64,000 bases of DNA from Timema cristinae (GCA_039000515.1 JBCFYV010000001.1:14485928-14549927), one strand, 5' to 3'. Positions 36,151 through 48,500 are shown, counted from the stretch's first letter. Notes: generated from the letters alone by a model not told the origin. Numbers and translations: made by a program.

Positions 36151-36734
36151 ACCAACATTTTAGTGCTAAAGTTGTCCGAGAGATGCCACTACTTGCTGAC
36201 TTCGTCTAAAAAAGGGATACAAAGGTGGAGCTCTGTAAGTCACCGGAAAGCTGTTCCCAGTTGGTTTACAATTTTTTTAAAGGGGCGTGTTCAACCTGAC
36301 ATAATGTCAATTCCGCCCTTCTATTTCTAAGCCCCGCCCTCAGCTGGAGCAATGCTAGTAGGGCCAATTGCGATCACTTGTTTTGTTTAGTTTAACTCCC
36401 CCCCCCCCTCTTTAACAGACCGGGGATTATTGACACGTGATGGGAGAGCACCAATACTCGAGTGATGTCGGTAAGGGTGGTAATCACGGGGCTAAGTACT
36501 GATGGGTGACACTTATCACCACTCTAGACAAACGTTGTTGCTCCCAGTTGGAACAATCGAAGTTCAGTAGGGAACGAGCAAATTACCAAGGCCACAGATC
36601 GTATCTCGCTCACGCTCAGTTCCACACATTTAATAAACTGAAATAACACGGCAGATATTAGAGCAAACTTTCAAGCTAGTTCTAAAAAATAAAATTAAAA
36701 AAAACAACGTAGATTATTAAAATGTTTTTGTGTA
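36151..36734. other. Unique island with weak exon-like borders
   Basis: A C-rich pyrimidine tract ending tttaacag (36419) and a gtaagg at 36471 bracket 52 bp on the plus strand, but every frame has a stop. Alternative minus-strand readings are open but short. Otherwise nothing is recognised. Confidence 0.35.
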
Positions 36735-37515
36735 GGAGGCCTTGACCACTATAAAACCTCCTTTTGATTAGTCCAGGAGGTACAAGTAACTATAAACCTG
36801 TCTGTGGTTAATTCAGGAGATACAAGTCACTAGGAACTTCCCTGTGGTTAGTTCAGGAGGTACAAGTAACTATAAACCTCCCTATGGTTAGTTCAGGAGT
36901 TACAAGTCACTAGGAACCTCCTTGTGGTTAGTTCAGGAGGTACAAGTCACTAGGAACCTCCTTGTGGTTAGTTCAGGAGGTACAAGTCACTAGGAACCTC
37001 CTTGTGGTTAGTTCAGGAGATACAAGTCACTAGGAACTTCCCTGTGGTTAGTTCAGGAGGTACAAGTAACTATAAACCTGTCTGTGGTTAATTCAGGAGG
37101 TACAAGTCACTATGAACCTCCCTATGGTTAGTTCAGGAGGTACAAGTCACTAGGAACCTCCTTGTGGTTAGTTCAGGAGGTACAAGCTACTATGAAACTT
37201 CCCTGTGGTTAGTTCAGGAGATACAAGTCACTAGAACTTCCTGTGGTTAGTTCAGGAGGTACAAGTAACTATAAACCTCCCTATGGTTAGTTCAGGAGTT
37301 ACAAGTCACTAGAACCTCCTTGTGGTTAGTTCAGGAGGTACAAGTCACTAGGAACCTCCTTGTGGTTAGTTCAAGAGGTACAAGTCACTAGGAACCTCCT
37401 TGTGTTTAGTTCAGGAGGTACAAGTCACTAGGAACCTCCTTGTGTTTAGTTCAGGAGATACAAGTCACTATAAACTCCCTATGTTTAGTTCAGGAGGTAC
37501 AAGCCAATAGGAACC
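36735..37515. repeat. Minisatellite, 40-bp unit, about 19 copies
   Basis: The unit is aggtacaagtcactaggaac followed by ctccttgtggttagttcagg. Although also 40 bp, it shares no sequence with the 34660-36150 array. Several copies around 37220-37330 lack single bases. Confidence 0.96.
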
Positions 37516-37817
37516 TCCCATGAGGTCCCAAGTGCAAGGTCCTCAAAAGCTCAACTCACCACTCAGTCGAAGCCAGGAGAGCTTGCTGTATCTCTGTAAT
37601 TGTTGTGTTTGAAATAAACCATCGCCTTCCAAAGAAACAAATAATAAACCAATAATCGGTCAATCATTCAATATATTATAGTTTGGCTTCAACACATTTG
37701 TCCAACGTTTAAAGAAATCTTTAGGTTTTACATAACTTTACTATAAATAACATCGCTGAAATCCTCCTGGTTGCTGTGTTCTTGTCTCAACTATATCGGG
37801 CTCTCGGCACTCCGGAC

Positions 37818-37891
37818 CTGAAGAGCCTCCAGGCCATGTGGAGCATAAACCCTCCCACCAACAATGAGAGGGTGATACTGCACGTCACAAA
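37818..37891 (-). CDS. Candidate exon (74 bp), cysteine-containing
   Basis: On the minus strand a ccctccag acceptor and a CTTCAG|GTCCGG donor bracket 74 bp. In the frame beginning with two leftover bases it reads CDVQYHPLIVGGRVYAPHGL and ends in phase 0. That entry phase fits the one-base overhang of the EGF-like exon upstream (44064-44187). A second frame is also open, and the plus strand has an open, CUB-like reading (MWSINPPTNNERVIL), so direction is uncertain. No family is recognised. Confidence 0.3.
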
Positions 37892-38359
37892 CTGGAGGGC
37901 ACTTAGTCAAGGAACATATTACATACACACGTTACCGGTCAAATGTCTTGGGGAATCGGCTCGCTCAAGCTGGGGATGTATTCGCCATTCACGAGCTAAG
38001 TTTACATGGATGACAGCTCTAAATGTTACTAGAAGTAATCCCTAATATATCACTACGCCAACAGCTGACATCTATCACTTTGGATCACTGTAACGAAAAC
38101 AGATGCTAATATATAATGTGATAGCTAGCCACAGTAATTTAGGCCAATATTATTTATATATTTATTTGAGGTCGGACACAAAGTTTATTTATAGTTTTAT
38201 TCCCCTTTAAAAAAATATTAACACCACTTTCACAAAAACTTCTAACGAACATAGCTTCAAAATGGTGGCTGACGAATCTAAACCATATGATTGAACATAA
38301 CGGTAAACAAGTTTTTTACAATGATGCAGACACGCAGTTGATGGAAATAACTATATTTT
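37892..38359. other. Unique island, no gene recognised
   Basis: The plus strand stays open to 38045 and then meets stops. The rest is AT-rich without recognised features. Confidence 0.4.
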
Positions 38360-38403
38360 GAACGGGTAGTAAGACGCGATGCTTGCTAATAATAATAATA
38401 ATA
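38360..38403 (+). mobile_element. SINE tail fragment with (AAT)n end
   Basis: gaacgggtagtaagacgcga matches the 3' end of the SINE family (gaacgggtagtaagaggcgg). It is followed by a short (AAT)n run, which shows what the family's native 3' tail may look like. The 5' part is absent. From here to 38691 the sequence is AT-rich and unassigned. Confidence 0.7.
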
Positions 38404-38691
38404 ATGTGTGCACTATATTACACAATATCAGTAACGTTCCAAAACGAAAAATAAGTATGTTTAATTATGTTTAAAATATTGTTTCGAGTTGGATAAAAAG
38501 AAATTATTTAAAAAAATGAAATAGTATGAGAAAACTTAAGTTTACGTTATTTTAAATGTAATGTATAACAGGTAATTAAAGATCTTTACATTTATAACAA
38601 AACTGTGATCTTTTACAAGTGTTGGCAACCCAAAACCTAAACATATGATTTTAGAACTGTCATCCAGGTTAAAACCTATCGTGAGTGCCGT

Positions 38692-39057
38692 AAAGGGAAC
38701 GCAACAAAAGGTCAGTGTTTTTGCAATTTTTAAATCAAAACTTTTGTTGAACAAAAAAAATCAAATATTGCTCCAGTGAAAACATGGAGTTTAATTTTCT
38801 TCCCATGGTGATATCAACAGTTGTTGATTATCTTTCATGAGCATAGTGACATTAGATTAGCAACTTTTTAAATGAAGAGAAAAAGTTGTCATTGAATTTC
38901 AGAACATCCTCGACAGATATTCAACAACTGTTGATATCACCACGTGAAGAAAATTAAACTCTATATGTCTACTGGAGAAATATTTGATTTATCTTGTAAA
39001 AATATGTTTTGATATAAAAACTGCAGAAATACTGACTTTAACTCGCATTCCCTTCAC
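38692..39057. mobile_element. Palindromic MITE, copy 2
   Basis: The ends are aaagggaacgcaacaaaagg and (right, complemented) tcgcattcccttcac. The inner arms ggtgatatcaacagttgttg / caacaactgttgatatcacc are nearly perfect inverted repeats. Same family and organisation as 11526-11883; about 366 bp, non-coding. Confidence 0.88.
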
Positions 39058-39285
39058 TTTTCCCAATTTTCTTTGATAAGGATAAGTTTATTTGTACAGT
39101 TACAACTTACAAGCATGTCCTGAGTTTCTTCAAGGATATTGAACAATTTATCTAAAGATTTTATTGATATCCTGAAATAATAGAAAACTTTGATTGATCT
39201 TGCTTGAGCTATTCATACAATGTAGCTAGGTATAGAGAGATCACCTTAAGTTGACTTTGAGGCGTTGAATGGATGCACCCGTGTT

Positions 39286-39830
39286 CAGGGGCTTACTAAG
39301 CAGTAATGGGCCCGTGACAAAACTTTCATGGTGCCTCCCTCTCCCTCTAAAATATATCCCCCCCCCCTCAAATCGTATGTGTAATTGTAGATTATAATGG
39401 ATTACATCGGCATTAATTATTGGACTTATTTTATAACTTACGTAATGCAGATCTACATTTGTCTAGTAAAATTAATACTGAAAATAAAACTTCGTTCTTC
39501 TTGATTTGATCGCTGCGAAATTGTCTTTAATTTCCTTCAAGATTATTTTTTGAAATTTGCTTGTATCTTGTTTAAATATTTATTTTACAGAAAAATGTCT
39601 ACCTACAGAGCTTTTTTTGTAGAAAATAAAATTATATACAACAAAGTGACTATTGGGTAATTTTTGATTGAATAGTAAGATATTCACGACCAAAAACATG
39701 CTTAGAAGACAGCACTTTCATCTCTTATCAAATTAGTTTTAGGTAGTAGGCGGGCAATTCCATTTTTGGCGTGGGCCTGTGTCATTTTTTCGCCAATGCC
39801 ACCCTATAGCTACGCCACTGCCCATAGCTC
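39286..39830. mobile_element. Possible hAT-like MITE
   Basis: The ends CAGGGGCTTACTAAG and (complement of the right end) CAGTGGCGTAGCTATAG are partly similar inverted ends of hAT type. The 8-bp flanks (cccgtgtt and cccatagc) match only in part, so the target duplication is not secure. The body is non-coding and AT-rich. Confidence 0.4.
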
Positions 39831-39896
39831 AGTTGCAAAGCGAGTGATCGACTGAAGAGAAAAAAGAACTAGTGTTTGTAGCGAACTCGTATTATC

Positions 39897-40175
39897 AGAA
39901 GGCAATGCGAGTAATTTAACAGTTTTTTATAGCATTACATTTTTTTGGCTAAAATAAATAAAATATTTCTCCAGTAACAACAGATCTTGAATATCTGTCA
40001 AGCGTATTCTGGAATTTTGTCAAAACTTTTTCTCTTTCTTTAAAGTTTTTTGGCAAAATTCCAGGACACCCTTGACAGATATTCAAGATCTGTTGTTACT
40101 GGAGAAATATTTGATTTATTTTGGCCAAAAAATTTCAATTCTATAAAAACTGTAAAAATACTTTCGCTTCCTTCG
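39897..40175. mobile_element. Palindromic MITE, copy 3 with extended perfect arms
   Basis: The ends are agaaggcaatgcgag and cgcttccttcg. The arms aaatatttctccagtaacaa and ttgttactggagaaatattt, then gatcttgaatatctgtcaag and its complement, form an almost perfect hairpin around a short loop near 40020-40050. It is shorter than copies 1 and 2, and its central part differs. Confidence 0.85.
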
Positions 40176-40504
40176 ACCGCACCTTATGGAACACCAGTGT
40201 CCGACACTTCATTGCCGACAAACTGGGTAACATTTGATTTGTATTATTATTTAAAGTGACTCAAGCAATGAGGAACTATTTGTCACTTTTTTCAATAGTG
40301 TATCCCAACAGAAGGAGGAGGATAAATATGAGGAAAGGACGCTTACACCACATCCTCTGCTAAGTTATCGGCTGGAGAAAGACTTGCTCCACAAACTATT
40401 TGATGACCTGAGGCTTCTCAAATGACAAGACGACTTTACACTTCACCTATACAATCATCGGTGTTAGTCAAATATAAACTCATGGCTAGAACGAGAAAAA
40501 CAAC

Positions 40505-40925
40505 AAACTGCTGGCTGCTAGTGTCAGAACTATACACAATCAACAGATTGCTAGTTGTCAAAACTACACACAATCAACAACAGACTGCTAGCTTATAGTT
40601 GTCAGAACTACACACAATCAACAACAGAAAGATAGTTGTCAGAACTACATACAATCAACAACAGACTGCTGGCTGTCAGAACTACACATAATCAACAAAC
40701 TGCTCACTGTCAGAACTACCCACAATCAACAGCCTGCTGCTGTCAGAACTACCATAATCAACAAACTTCTCACTGTCAGAACTACCCACAATCAACAGCC
40801 TGCTGGCTGTCAGAACTACACATAATCAACAAACTCTACTGTCAGAACTACACACAATCAACAACTGCTGCTGTCAGAACTACCCACAATCAACAGCCTC
40901 TGGCTGTCAGAACTATAACACCACG
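40505..40925. repeat. Minisatellite, about 34-38 bp unit, about 12 copies
   Basis: Units of ctgtcagaactacccacaat plus caacagcctgctgg, with many one- or two-base losses. The 121-residue plus open frame is a by-product. Confidence 0.93.
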
Positions 40926-41530
40926 GTGTAATAGCCAAATCACCCCAATTTTGTGGAATGTCCAATTAGACATAAAATCAATAACTTCCGCGAGAACTTA
41001 AACACATTCAAATTTCTTAATGTCAGGAACTCCCAAAACAAAAGCATGTTTGCTTTTTCAGACTAGCAAATGTTGGTATACAAACTTCTGTATTGTAAAA
41101 TTACCACAATCAACAGGATGTTGTGATTGAAATATACATGAATCAAACAATAGTGCTCACTGTCAGAACTACCACAATCAACAGCCTGCTGGCTGTCAGA
41201 ACTACCCACAATCAACAGACTACTGGCTGTCAGAACTACCCACGGTGTTAATTGCCAGACATCCCTAATTTTGTGGAATGTCCCAATTTTAGAGCTAAAA
41301 ATCAATAACTTCCGCGAGAACTTAAAGCTCCCGATTTTCGGGTGAATTTTTTACTTTAATGTATGGTATCCCTATAAACAAAAGAATGTTTGTTTTATCA
41401 CGCGGCAAATGGTTGGTAGGTACGGAGTACTTCGTGTATATGTATGTATATAAATATAGAGAGCCTGTTTCAATATTGTTAATAATGTGATGATTTTGAT
41501 TGAAATATTAATGAAAGAGGCACAAACTAA
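40905..41530. repeat. Tandem duplication of array edge and flank
   Basis: The last repeat units plus about 250 bp of flank occur twice, at 40905-41160 and about 41210-41530. Shared stretches include attttgtggaatgtcc, aatcaataacttccgcgaga, and acaaaag(c/a)atgtttg. Three more repeat units (41155-41245) lie between, so array expansion and the flanking duplication are linked. Confidence 0.85.
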
Positions 41531-42069
41531 TGAGTTGGCTATCACAGAAATGAACACCGAGTTATGCCCGTTTCGAAACTAGATTGCAATCAAGACTTCA
41601 AGACTAATTCTATGGATTTCAAGCAAAGAAACCTATAAATAAACTGAAAGATTCGCAAAAAAATAAAACCATGGTTGATTTCAAATATTTCTATGGCAAT
41701 TATATATAGAATACTTAGAAGATCGTTATGATATTTCATCTGAAGACTTGTTCAATAAACAGTTATTTAAGTGATTTTCAGAAAAGGGTCTAAAATTATT
41801 TTCAAATTAGCTAAATATATTTTGAACATACAAATTTGTAGAGAGAGTATTTTCTCAAATGAATATGAAATGCTCATAACTGAAAAACAAGTGCTCCGTT
41901 CAAATTATAGAACCGGAGTTGCTTGTGGCTACAAGTTAATTTAGACATGTAATTTTAGAAACACATAAAACAAGAGAAGGGCACTGTTGCGCATAGAATA
42001 TCATATGCAAAGTATAAGAAAAAATTATAAAAATCATTAATAATTAACGACTTTTATCATCTTTACCCA
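41531..42069. other. AT-rich unique island
   Basis: No recognised gene or element. Confidence 0.5.
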
Positions 42070-42308
42070 CTTCGGGGGCCATCTGGCCTTTGGCGTCAGT
42101 CTCGCCACACGAAGACAGGTAGATCGAGGTTCGAATCCCTGTCAGGTGTATTGAGTTTGGTTTCCCTAAATTGTCTTCCCATGCTACCTCCAGGCAAATG
42201 CGGGCACACTTCCTCTAAATTCAACCTTCCTCATCCCTAGACAAATTAGCGTAATTATTTCATATACGTATAATAATGAGGGGTAGTAAAACCCAGTGAT
42301 AAAAAATA
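42070..42308 (+). mobile_element. SINE copy, near full length
   Basis: B box ggttcgaatccc, then tgtcaggtgtattgagtttg, gcaaatgcgggcacacttcc, catccctagacaaattagcg and the tail aatgaggggtagtaaaaccc. This is the best-preserved plus-strand copy of the family at 9963-10218. Confidence 0.85.
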
Positions 42309-42664
42309 TACAGGCCTAATTTTTACTTAACATAGGACCTAGTCTTTGTGACGTTAGACATTAAAAATGTGTATTTATTTGTATTTTTTTTCTATGTCGC
42401 ACTTTTTTTTTTAGCTTTTCAAACTTAATTATGACTCGCAAAAATAAAATAAAATCTGGTAACGCTGCCAGTATCCCCGTTGGAACAGAGAGAACTTTTC
42501 TCAAATATTTATTTAGTATGAAAAGAGTCAGCAAAACATAATCAATTAAAAAGCTTCAATCAAATCTAAAAAAAATTAACGATGAGTACACCTACTTATT
42601 AAATATTAGAAGATTCACTTGTTATTTTTATAACAAATATCATCTAGAATTTCAATGGCCAAGT
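42309..42664. other. AT-rich unique island
   Basis: Nothing recognised between the SINE and the 51-bp array. Confidence 0.5.
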
Positions 42665-43915
42665 TAGACATCTTGTTACAACTAGTAGCTGAATATGAAG
42701 GTAGATATTAACTAGAGGACCCCTTGTTACAACTAGTAGCTGAATATGAAGGTGGTTATTAACTATAGAACCTTTTGTTACAACAAGTAGTTGAATATGA
42801 AGCAAGATATTAACTAGATAACCTCTTGTTACAACCAGTAGTTGAATATGTAGGTAGATATTAACTAGAGGGCCTCTTGTTACAACCAGTAGTTGAATAT
42901 GAAGGTAGATATTAACTAGAGGGCCTCTTGTTACAACTAGTAGTTGAATACGAAGCAAGATATTAACTAGAGGACCTCTTGTTACAACTAGTAGCTGAAT
43001 ATGTAGATGGTTATTAACTATAGAACCATTTGTTACAACAAGTAGTTGAATATGAAGCAAGATATTAACTAGAGAACCTCTTGTTACAACCAGTAGTTGA
43101 ATATGAAGCAAGATATTAACTAGAGGACCTCTTGTTACAACCAGTAGTTGAATATGAAGCAAGATATTAACTAGAGGACCTCTTGTTACAACCAGTAGTT
43201 GAATATGAAGCAAGATATTAACTATAGGACCTCTTGTTACAACTAGTAGCTGAATATGAAGGTAGATATTAACTAGAGGGCCTCTTGTTACAACTAGTAG
43301 TTGAATACGAAGCAAGATATTAACTAGATAACCTCTTGTTACAACTAGTAGTTGAATACGAAGCAAGATATTAACTAGATAACCTCTTGTTACAACCAGT
43401 AGTTGAATATGAAGCAAGATATTAACTATAGGACCTCTTGTTACAACTAGTAGCTGAATATGAAGGTAGATATTAACTAGAGGGCCTCTTGTTACAACTA
43501 GTAGTTGAATACGAAGCAAGATATTAACTAGATAACCTCTTGTTACAACTAGTAGTTGAATACGAAGCAAGATATTAACTAGATAACCTCTTGTTACAAC
43601 CAGTAGTTGAATATGAAGCAAGATATTAACTAGAGGACCTCTTGTTACAACCAGTAGTTGAATATGAAGCAAGATATTAACTAGAGGACCTCTTGTTACA
43701 ACTAGTAGTTGAATACGAAGCGAGATATTAACTAGAGGACCTCTTGTTACAATCAGTAGTTGAATATGAAGCAAGATGTTAACTAGAGGACCTCTTGTTA
43801 CAACCAGTAGTTGAATATGAAGCAAGATATTAACTAGAGAACCTCTTGTTACAACCAGTAGTTGAATACGAAGCAAGATATTAACTAGAGGGCCTCTTGT
43901 TACAACCAGTAGTTT
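42665..43915. repeat. Minisatellite, 51-bp unit, about 24 copies; minus strand fully open
   Basis: The unit is ttgaatatgaagcaagatat followed by taactagaggacctcttgtt and acaaccagtag. At 51 bp (17 codons) the minus strand stays open for 410 codons (43876-42644) as a 17-residue repeat ending in LLVVTRGPLVN-type sequence. The predicted peptide is very hydrophobic, lacks a signal or domain, and follows automatically from an indel-free array, so I do not call a gene. Blocks of variants (gcaag, ggtag, cgaag) recur every few units. Confidence 0.97.
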
Positions 43916-44063
43916 AATAGCGAGCCAGAGTTGAACTAATTAATTTAGCTATTCGACTTAACAGAAAATCACCCTGTCGTTGTAAAGGTTACAGCTTGCC
44001 TGATGAACCTGTTCTGTCTCAGGGTTGACCCTAGTTGCTCCAGGGGCTGGAGCTCTATGTTAC

Positions 44064-44187
44064 ACATGTGATAATGGACACCCCTAAGATGGAAATGACC
44101 GCGGTCAAATGGGGCAGATGTCCATCCCTGATCACACACGCAGAATCCAGTGACGTCATCTCTGTTCCCATGGTGACAATCCAGGGT
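44064..44187 (-). CDS. Candidate exon (124 bp), EGF-like
   Basis: The minus strand shows ggtttctcag as acceptor, then an open stretch reading DCHHGNRDDVTGFCVCDQGW and TSAPFD, ending before GTAACA. The CHHG ... GFCVCDQGW spacing matches the end of an EGF-like domain (C-x-C-x2-G-W). It enters in phase 0, fitting the upstream candidate at 51712-51837, and leaves one base over, fitting 37818-37891. A second frame is also open, and the plus strand can be read as an exon too (44042-44200), so the call is tentative. The 3' border is uncertain. Confidence 0.42.
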
Positions 44188-44448
44188 CTGAGAAACCTAG
44201 GTACAATAGAGACACAGCTGGTAACGTTGTTGTTAGTGCTATGAATAGAGCTAGGAATTTTTATTTAGTAACATAAGGAAAACATATTGTAAAAATCAAG
44301 TGAGATAATATGTAGTTAAATATGTAATACCATATAAAAGAAATATCTTACCAAGCAAGCAATATCTACCTTGTTTACATTGGGATTGACACAGACATTG
44401 ATGCATTACTTGCTTTTACTTTCTGCACAATACATAACTATCACACAT

Positions 44449-45500
44449 CTAAAAGCTTTCTGGGGTCGTTGTTTGCCGCTTGTCACAGAGAACATCCTTG
44501 TAGACCGAAAATGTCCTTTCCACGTCACAGGATGTCACTAGAGCGTATTTTAACAGATAAATCTTCTCTGGAGAAATGTTCTCAAGCGGATCTACCTCAT
44601 TCCCTTTAAGTAGGCTACATGGCACACACTGACAAATCTTTAATATCCTCGTTGTATTTTTAACACTGCCTGCAAGTTACTAGATACCTTCATCGGTTTA
44701 GTCTTGCACAGCACTTAACTTTTACAGTTAAGTTTTCCATTACACCCCTAGATTCTTGTAGTGGACGTCCACAAGTTCCTAGTCATTTGATACTTAACGG
44801 ATGACAGCTGAAGTTGCTCCTGATGTCTGCAGTTGAACAGACCACTTTTGTATCATTGAATACGTTCTGAGAGTCGCGCACGAACACTCAAGACCAAACA
44901 ATATCTGCGACTCACTTCACAGCTCCAAAATGTTCTTAGTAGAAAATGTTTGTTTCTATTAATGTTCCCCATCTTTATAGAACTTGATCCGGGGGCAACG
45001 GTCCATCTGGTAAGTGCTGTTTGTTGTTTCTAAGTTTGTACTTAGTGTGGTGTGTTCACAAACTTTTATTTGTCGCCAAAATTAATGTATTCACTTGGAG
45101 GATCTTGGCTCTAATGTCTTCCGCAAAATGTAGTAGTCCGTGAGCCAAGCATGTTGGTTGGGCCATGTCATGTTGGAACCACTTTAAAGCATTTGCGGTT
45201 TTCAGGATATAAGCTAGTCCGAATACTGGACCAGGAGCTTCCCCTTGGGAAATCCCTAGGTCTCAGCACTTTCAATCCATCATTCACAAATTTCGCGGCA
45301 GTGGGATGATTCGTATGGTCCTGCACTTTGTAGTACGGTAACTCAAATATGGTTTGGAAAGTTCCTCAGGATCTGGCTTAACTACCACAAGGTTCGTGAC
45401 AAAGATTCCTTTGAAGCACAACATATATTTCTTGTTAACTTTAGCAGAATTTATGAGTATTAGTGAAAGACGTACTGAAGAATCACGTGGTCCCACTTTC
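44449..45500 (-). pseudogene. hAT-superfamily transposase relic (DUF659 / dimerisation-domain type)
   Basis: Read on the minus strand: ILINSAKVNKKYMLCFKGIF and NLVVVKPDPEELSKPYL (45460-45330), then CLAHGLLHFAEDIRAKILQV, LPDGPLPPDQVL and RWGTLIETNIFY (catalytic-core region, about 45180-44960), then NDTKVVCSTADIRSNF. It closes with ALVTSCDVERTFSVYKDVLC and DKRQTTTPESF before TAG at 44451-44449, the typical hAT C-terminal dimerisation motif. Frameshifts and several stops make it dead. No terminal repeats were located. It belongs to the class that could mobilise the 8-bp-TSD elements at 21.3 and 25.2 kb, but a link is not shown. Confidence 0.78.
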
Positions 45501-45574
45501 TAAAATAAGGGGACACTACATCATGTGTTTTTTCTATTATTTACGATACTTAAAATTTATCAGCAAAGAACAGG

Positions 45575-48500
45575 ACAAACTGTAGTGATAACACCAGCAA
45601 ACAGAGGGGACGTGTGTTAACCACTAGAGATAACACCAGCAAACACAGGGGACGTGTGTTAACCACTAGCGATAACACCAGCAAACAGAGTGGACGTGTG
45701 TTAGACACTAGAGATAACACCAGCAAACAGAGGGGACGTGTGTTAACCACTAGAAATAACACCAGAAAACACAGGGGACGTGTGTTAACCACTAGAGATA
45801 ACACCAGCAAACAGAGTGGACGTGTTTTAAACCCTAGCAGATTACACCAGCAAACAGAATGGACGTGTGTTACCACTGAGATAACACCACAAACAGAGTG
45901 GACGTGTGTTAACCATAGGATAACACCAGCAAACAGAGGGACGGTGTTAAACAATAGGATACACCAAGCAAACAGTGGGACTGTGTTGTTAACACTAGTA
46001 GATAACACCAGCAAACAGAGTGGAGTGTGTTAACCACTAGCGATAACACAGCAAACAAGTGGACTGTGTTAAACTAGCGATAACACCAGACAAACAGAGG
46101 GACGTGTGGTTAACCACTAGGATAACACCAGCAAACAGAGGGACGTGTGTTAACACTAGGAAACACCAGCAAACAGAGTGACGTGTTTAACCACTAGCGA
46201 TAACACCAGCAAACAGAGTGGACGTGTTAAACAATAGATTAACACCAGCAAACAGAGGGACGTGTGTTAACCACTAGAGATAACACCACAAACAGAGGGA
46301 CGTGTGTTAACCACTGAATCGATAATCGACCAGCAACAGAGGGACTGTGTTCCTACAAACACCGCAACAAGTGGACGAGTTTAACATAGAGATACACCAG
46401 CAAACAGGTGGACTGTGAATGTTAAAGCATAGGTTAACACAATAACTACAGGGACGTGTGTTAACCACTAGGATACACACGCACAAACAAGGGACGTGTT
46501 AACCAAGATCACCAGCAAACAGAGTGGACGTGTGTTCACTAGGTACACCAGCAACAGAGTGACGTGTTAACCACTAGGATAACACCAGCAACAAGTGGAC
46601 GTGTGTTAACCACTAGGAAACACCAGCAAACAATGTGTACAGCAGATGTGTTAACCATAGGATAACACCAGCAAACAGAGTGGACGTGTGTTAACCACTA
46701 TGATAACACCAGCAAACAAGTGACGTGTGTTAACCACTACGATAACACCAGCAAACAGGGACTGTGTTAACACTAGGATAACACCAGCAAACAGAGGGGA
46801 CGTGTGTTAACCACTAGAGATAACACCAGCAAACAAGGGACGTGTGTTAACCACTAGCGATAACACCAGCAAACAGAGTGGACGTGTGTTAACCACTAGG
46901 ATAACACCAGCAAACAGAGTGGACGTGTGTTAACCACTAGATAACACCAGCAAACAAGTGGACGTGTGTTAACCACTAGCGATAACACCAGCAAACAGAG
47001 TGGACGTGTGTTAACCACTAGCGATAACACCAGCAAACAGAGTGGACGTGTGTTAACCACTACATAAACACAACAGTGACGTGTGTACACTAGAGATAAC
47101 ACCAGCAAACAGAGTGGACGTGTGTTAACCACTAGTGATAACACCAGCAAACAGAGTGGACGTGTGTTAACCACTAGGATAACACCAGCAAACAGAGGGA
47201 CTGTGTTAACCACTAGATAACACCACAAACAAGGGACTGTGTTAACCACTAGCGATAACACAGCAAACAGAGTGGACGTGTGTTAACCACTAGGATACAC
47301 CAGCAAACAGAGTGGACGTGTGTTAACCACTAGCGATAACACCAGCAAACAGAGTGGAGTGTGTTAACCACTAGGATAACACCACAAACAGATGGAGTTG
47401 TTAACCTAGGATAAACACCACAAACAGAGTGGACGTGTGTTAACCACAAGCGATAACACCAGCAAACAGAGTGGACGTGTGTTAACCACTAGATAACACC
47501 AGCAAACAGAGTGGACGTGTGTTAACCACTAAGATAAACCAGCAAACAGAGGGACGTGTGTTAACCACTAGAGATAAACCACAAACAGGACAACACTACG
47601 ATAAACCACAAAAGAGGGACGTGTGTTAACCACTAGCGATAACACCAGCAAACAGAGTGGACGTGTGTTAACCACTAGCGATAACACCAGCAAACAGAGT
47701 GGAACGTGTTTAACCACTAGGATAACACCAGCAAACAGAGTGGACGTGTGTTAACCACTAGAATAACACCAGCAAACAGAGGGACGTGTGTTAACACTAG
47801 AGATAACACCAGCAAACAGAGTGGACGTGTGTTAACCACTAGGATAACACCAGCAAACAGAGTGGACGTGTGTAACCACTAGGATAACACCAGCAAACAG
47901 AGGGACGGTGTTAACACTAGGATAACACCAGCAAACAGGGACGGGTTAACTGATAGTTTAACCACTAGCGAAACACCACAAACAGAGTGGACGTGTGTTA
48001 ACACTAGATAACACCAGCAAACAGAGTGGACGTGTGTTAACCATAGCATAACACCAGCAAACAGAGTGAGGTGTTAACCACTAGCGATAACACCAGCAAA
48101 CAGAGTGGACGTGTGTTAACACTAGAGATAACACCAGCAACAGAGGGACTGTGTTAACCACTACGATAACACCAGCAAACAGAGTGACGTGTTTAACCAC
48201 TAGGATAACACCAGCAACAGAGTGGACGTGTGTTTAACACTAGGATAAACCAGCAAACAAGTGGACGTGTGTTAACCACTAGGATAACACAGAAACAGAG
48301 TGGACGTGTGTTAACCACTACGATAACACCAGCAAACAGAGTGGACGTGTGTTAACCACTAGCGATAACACCAGCAAACAGAGGGACGTGTGTTAACACT
48401 AGGATAACACCAGCAAACAGAGGGACGTGTGTTAACCACTAGGATAACACCAGCAAACAGAGGGGACTGTGTTAACACTAGGATAACACAGCAAACAGAG

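Noticed and set aside
36420..36471. 52-bp plus micro-exon with a strong pyrimidine tract and GTAAGG
   Set aside because: All three frames contain a stop.
37776..38045. Plus-strand CUB-like exon (MWSINPPTNNERVIL)
   Set aside because: Attractive W-x-I-x-P-P resemblance, but no good donor and the stronger exon series lies on the minus strand. It remains an alternative.
39286..39830. A confirmed third hAT copy
   Set aside because: Terminal similarity is partial and the flanking 8-mers agree only at about half the positions, so it is listed only as possible.
44042..44200. Plus-strand exon overlapping the EGF-like candidate
   Set aside because: It has usable AG and GT borders, but its translation lacks a recognisable motif, whereas the minus strand gives an EGF-like end.
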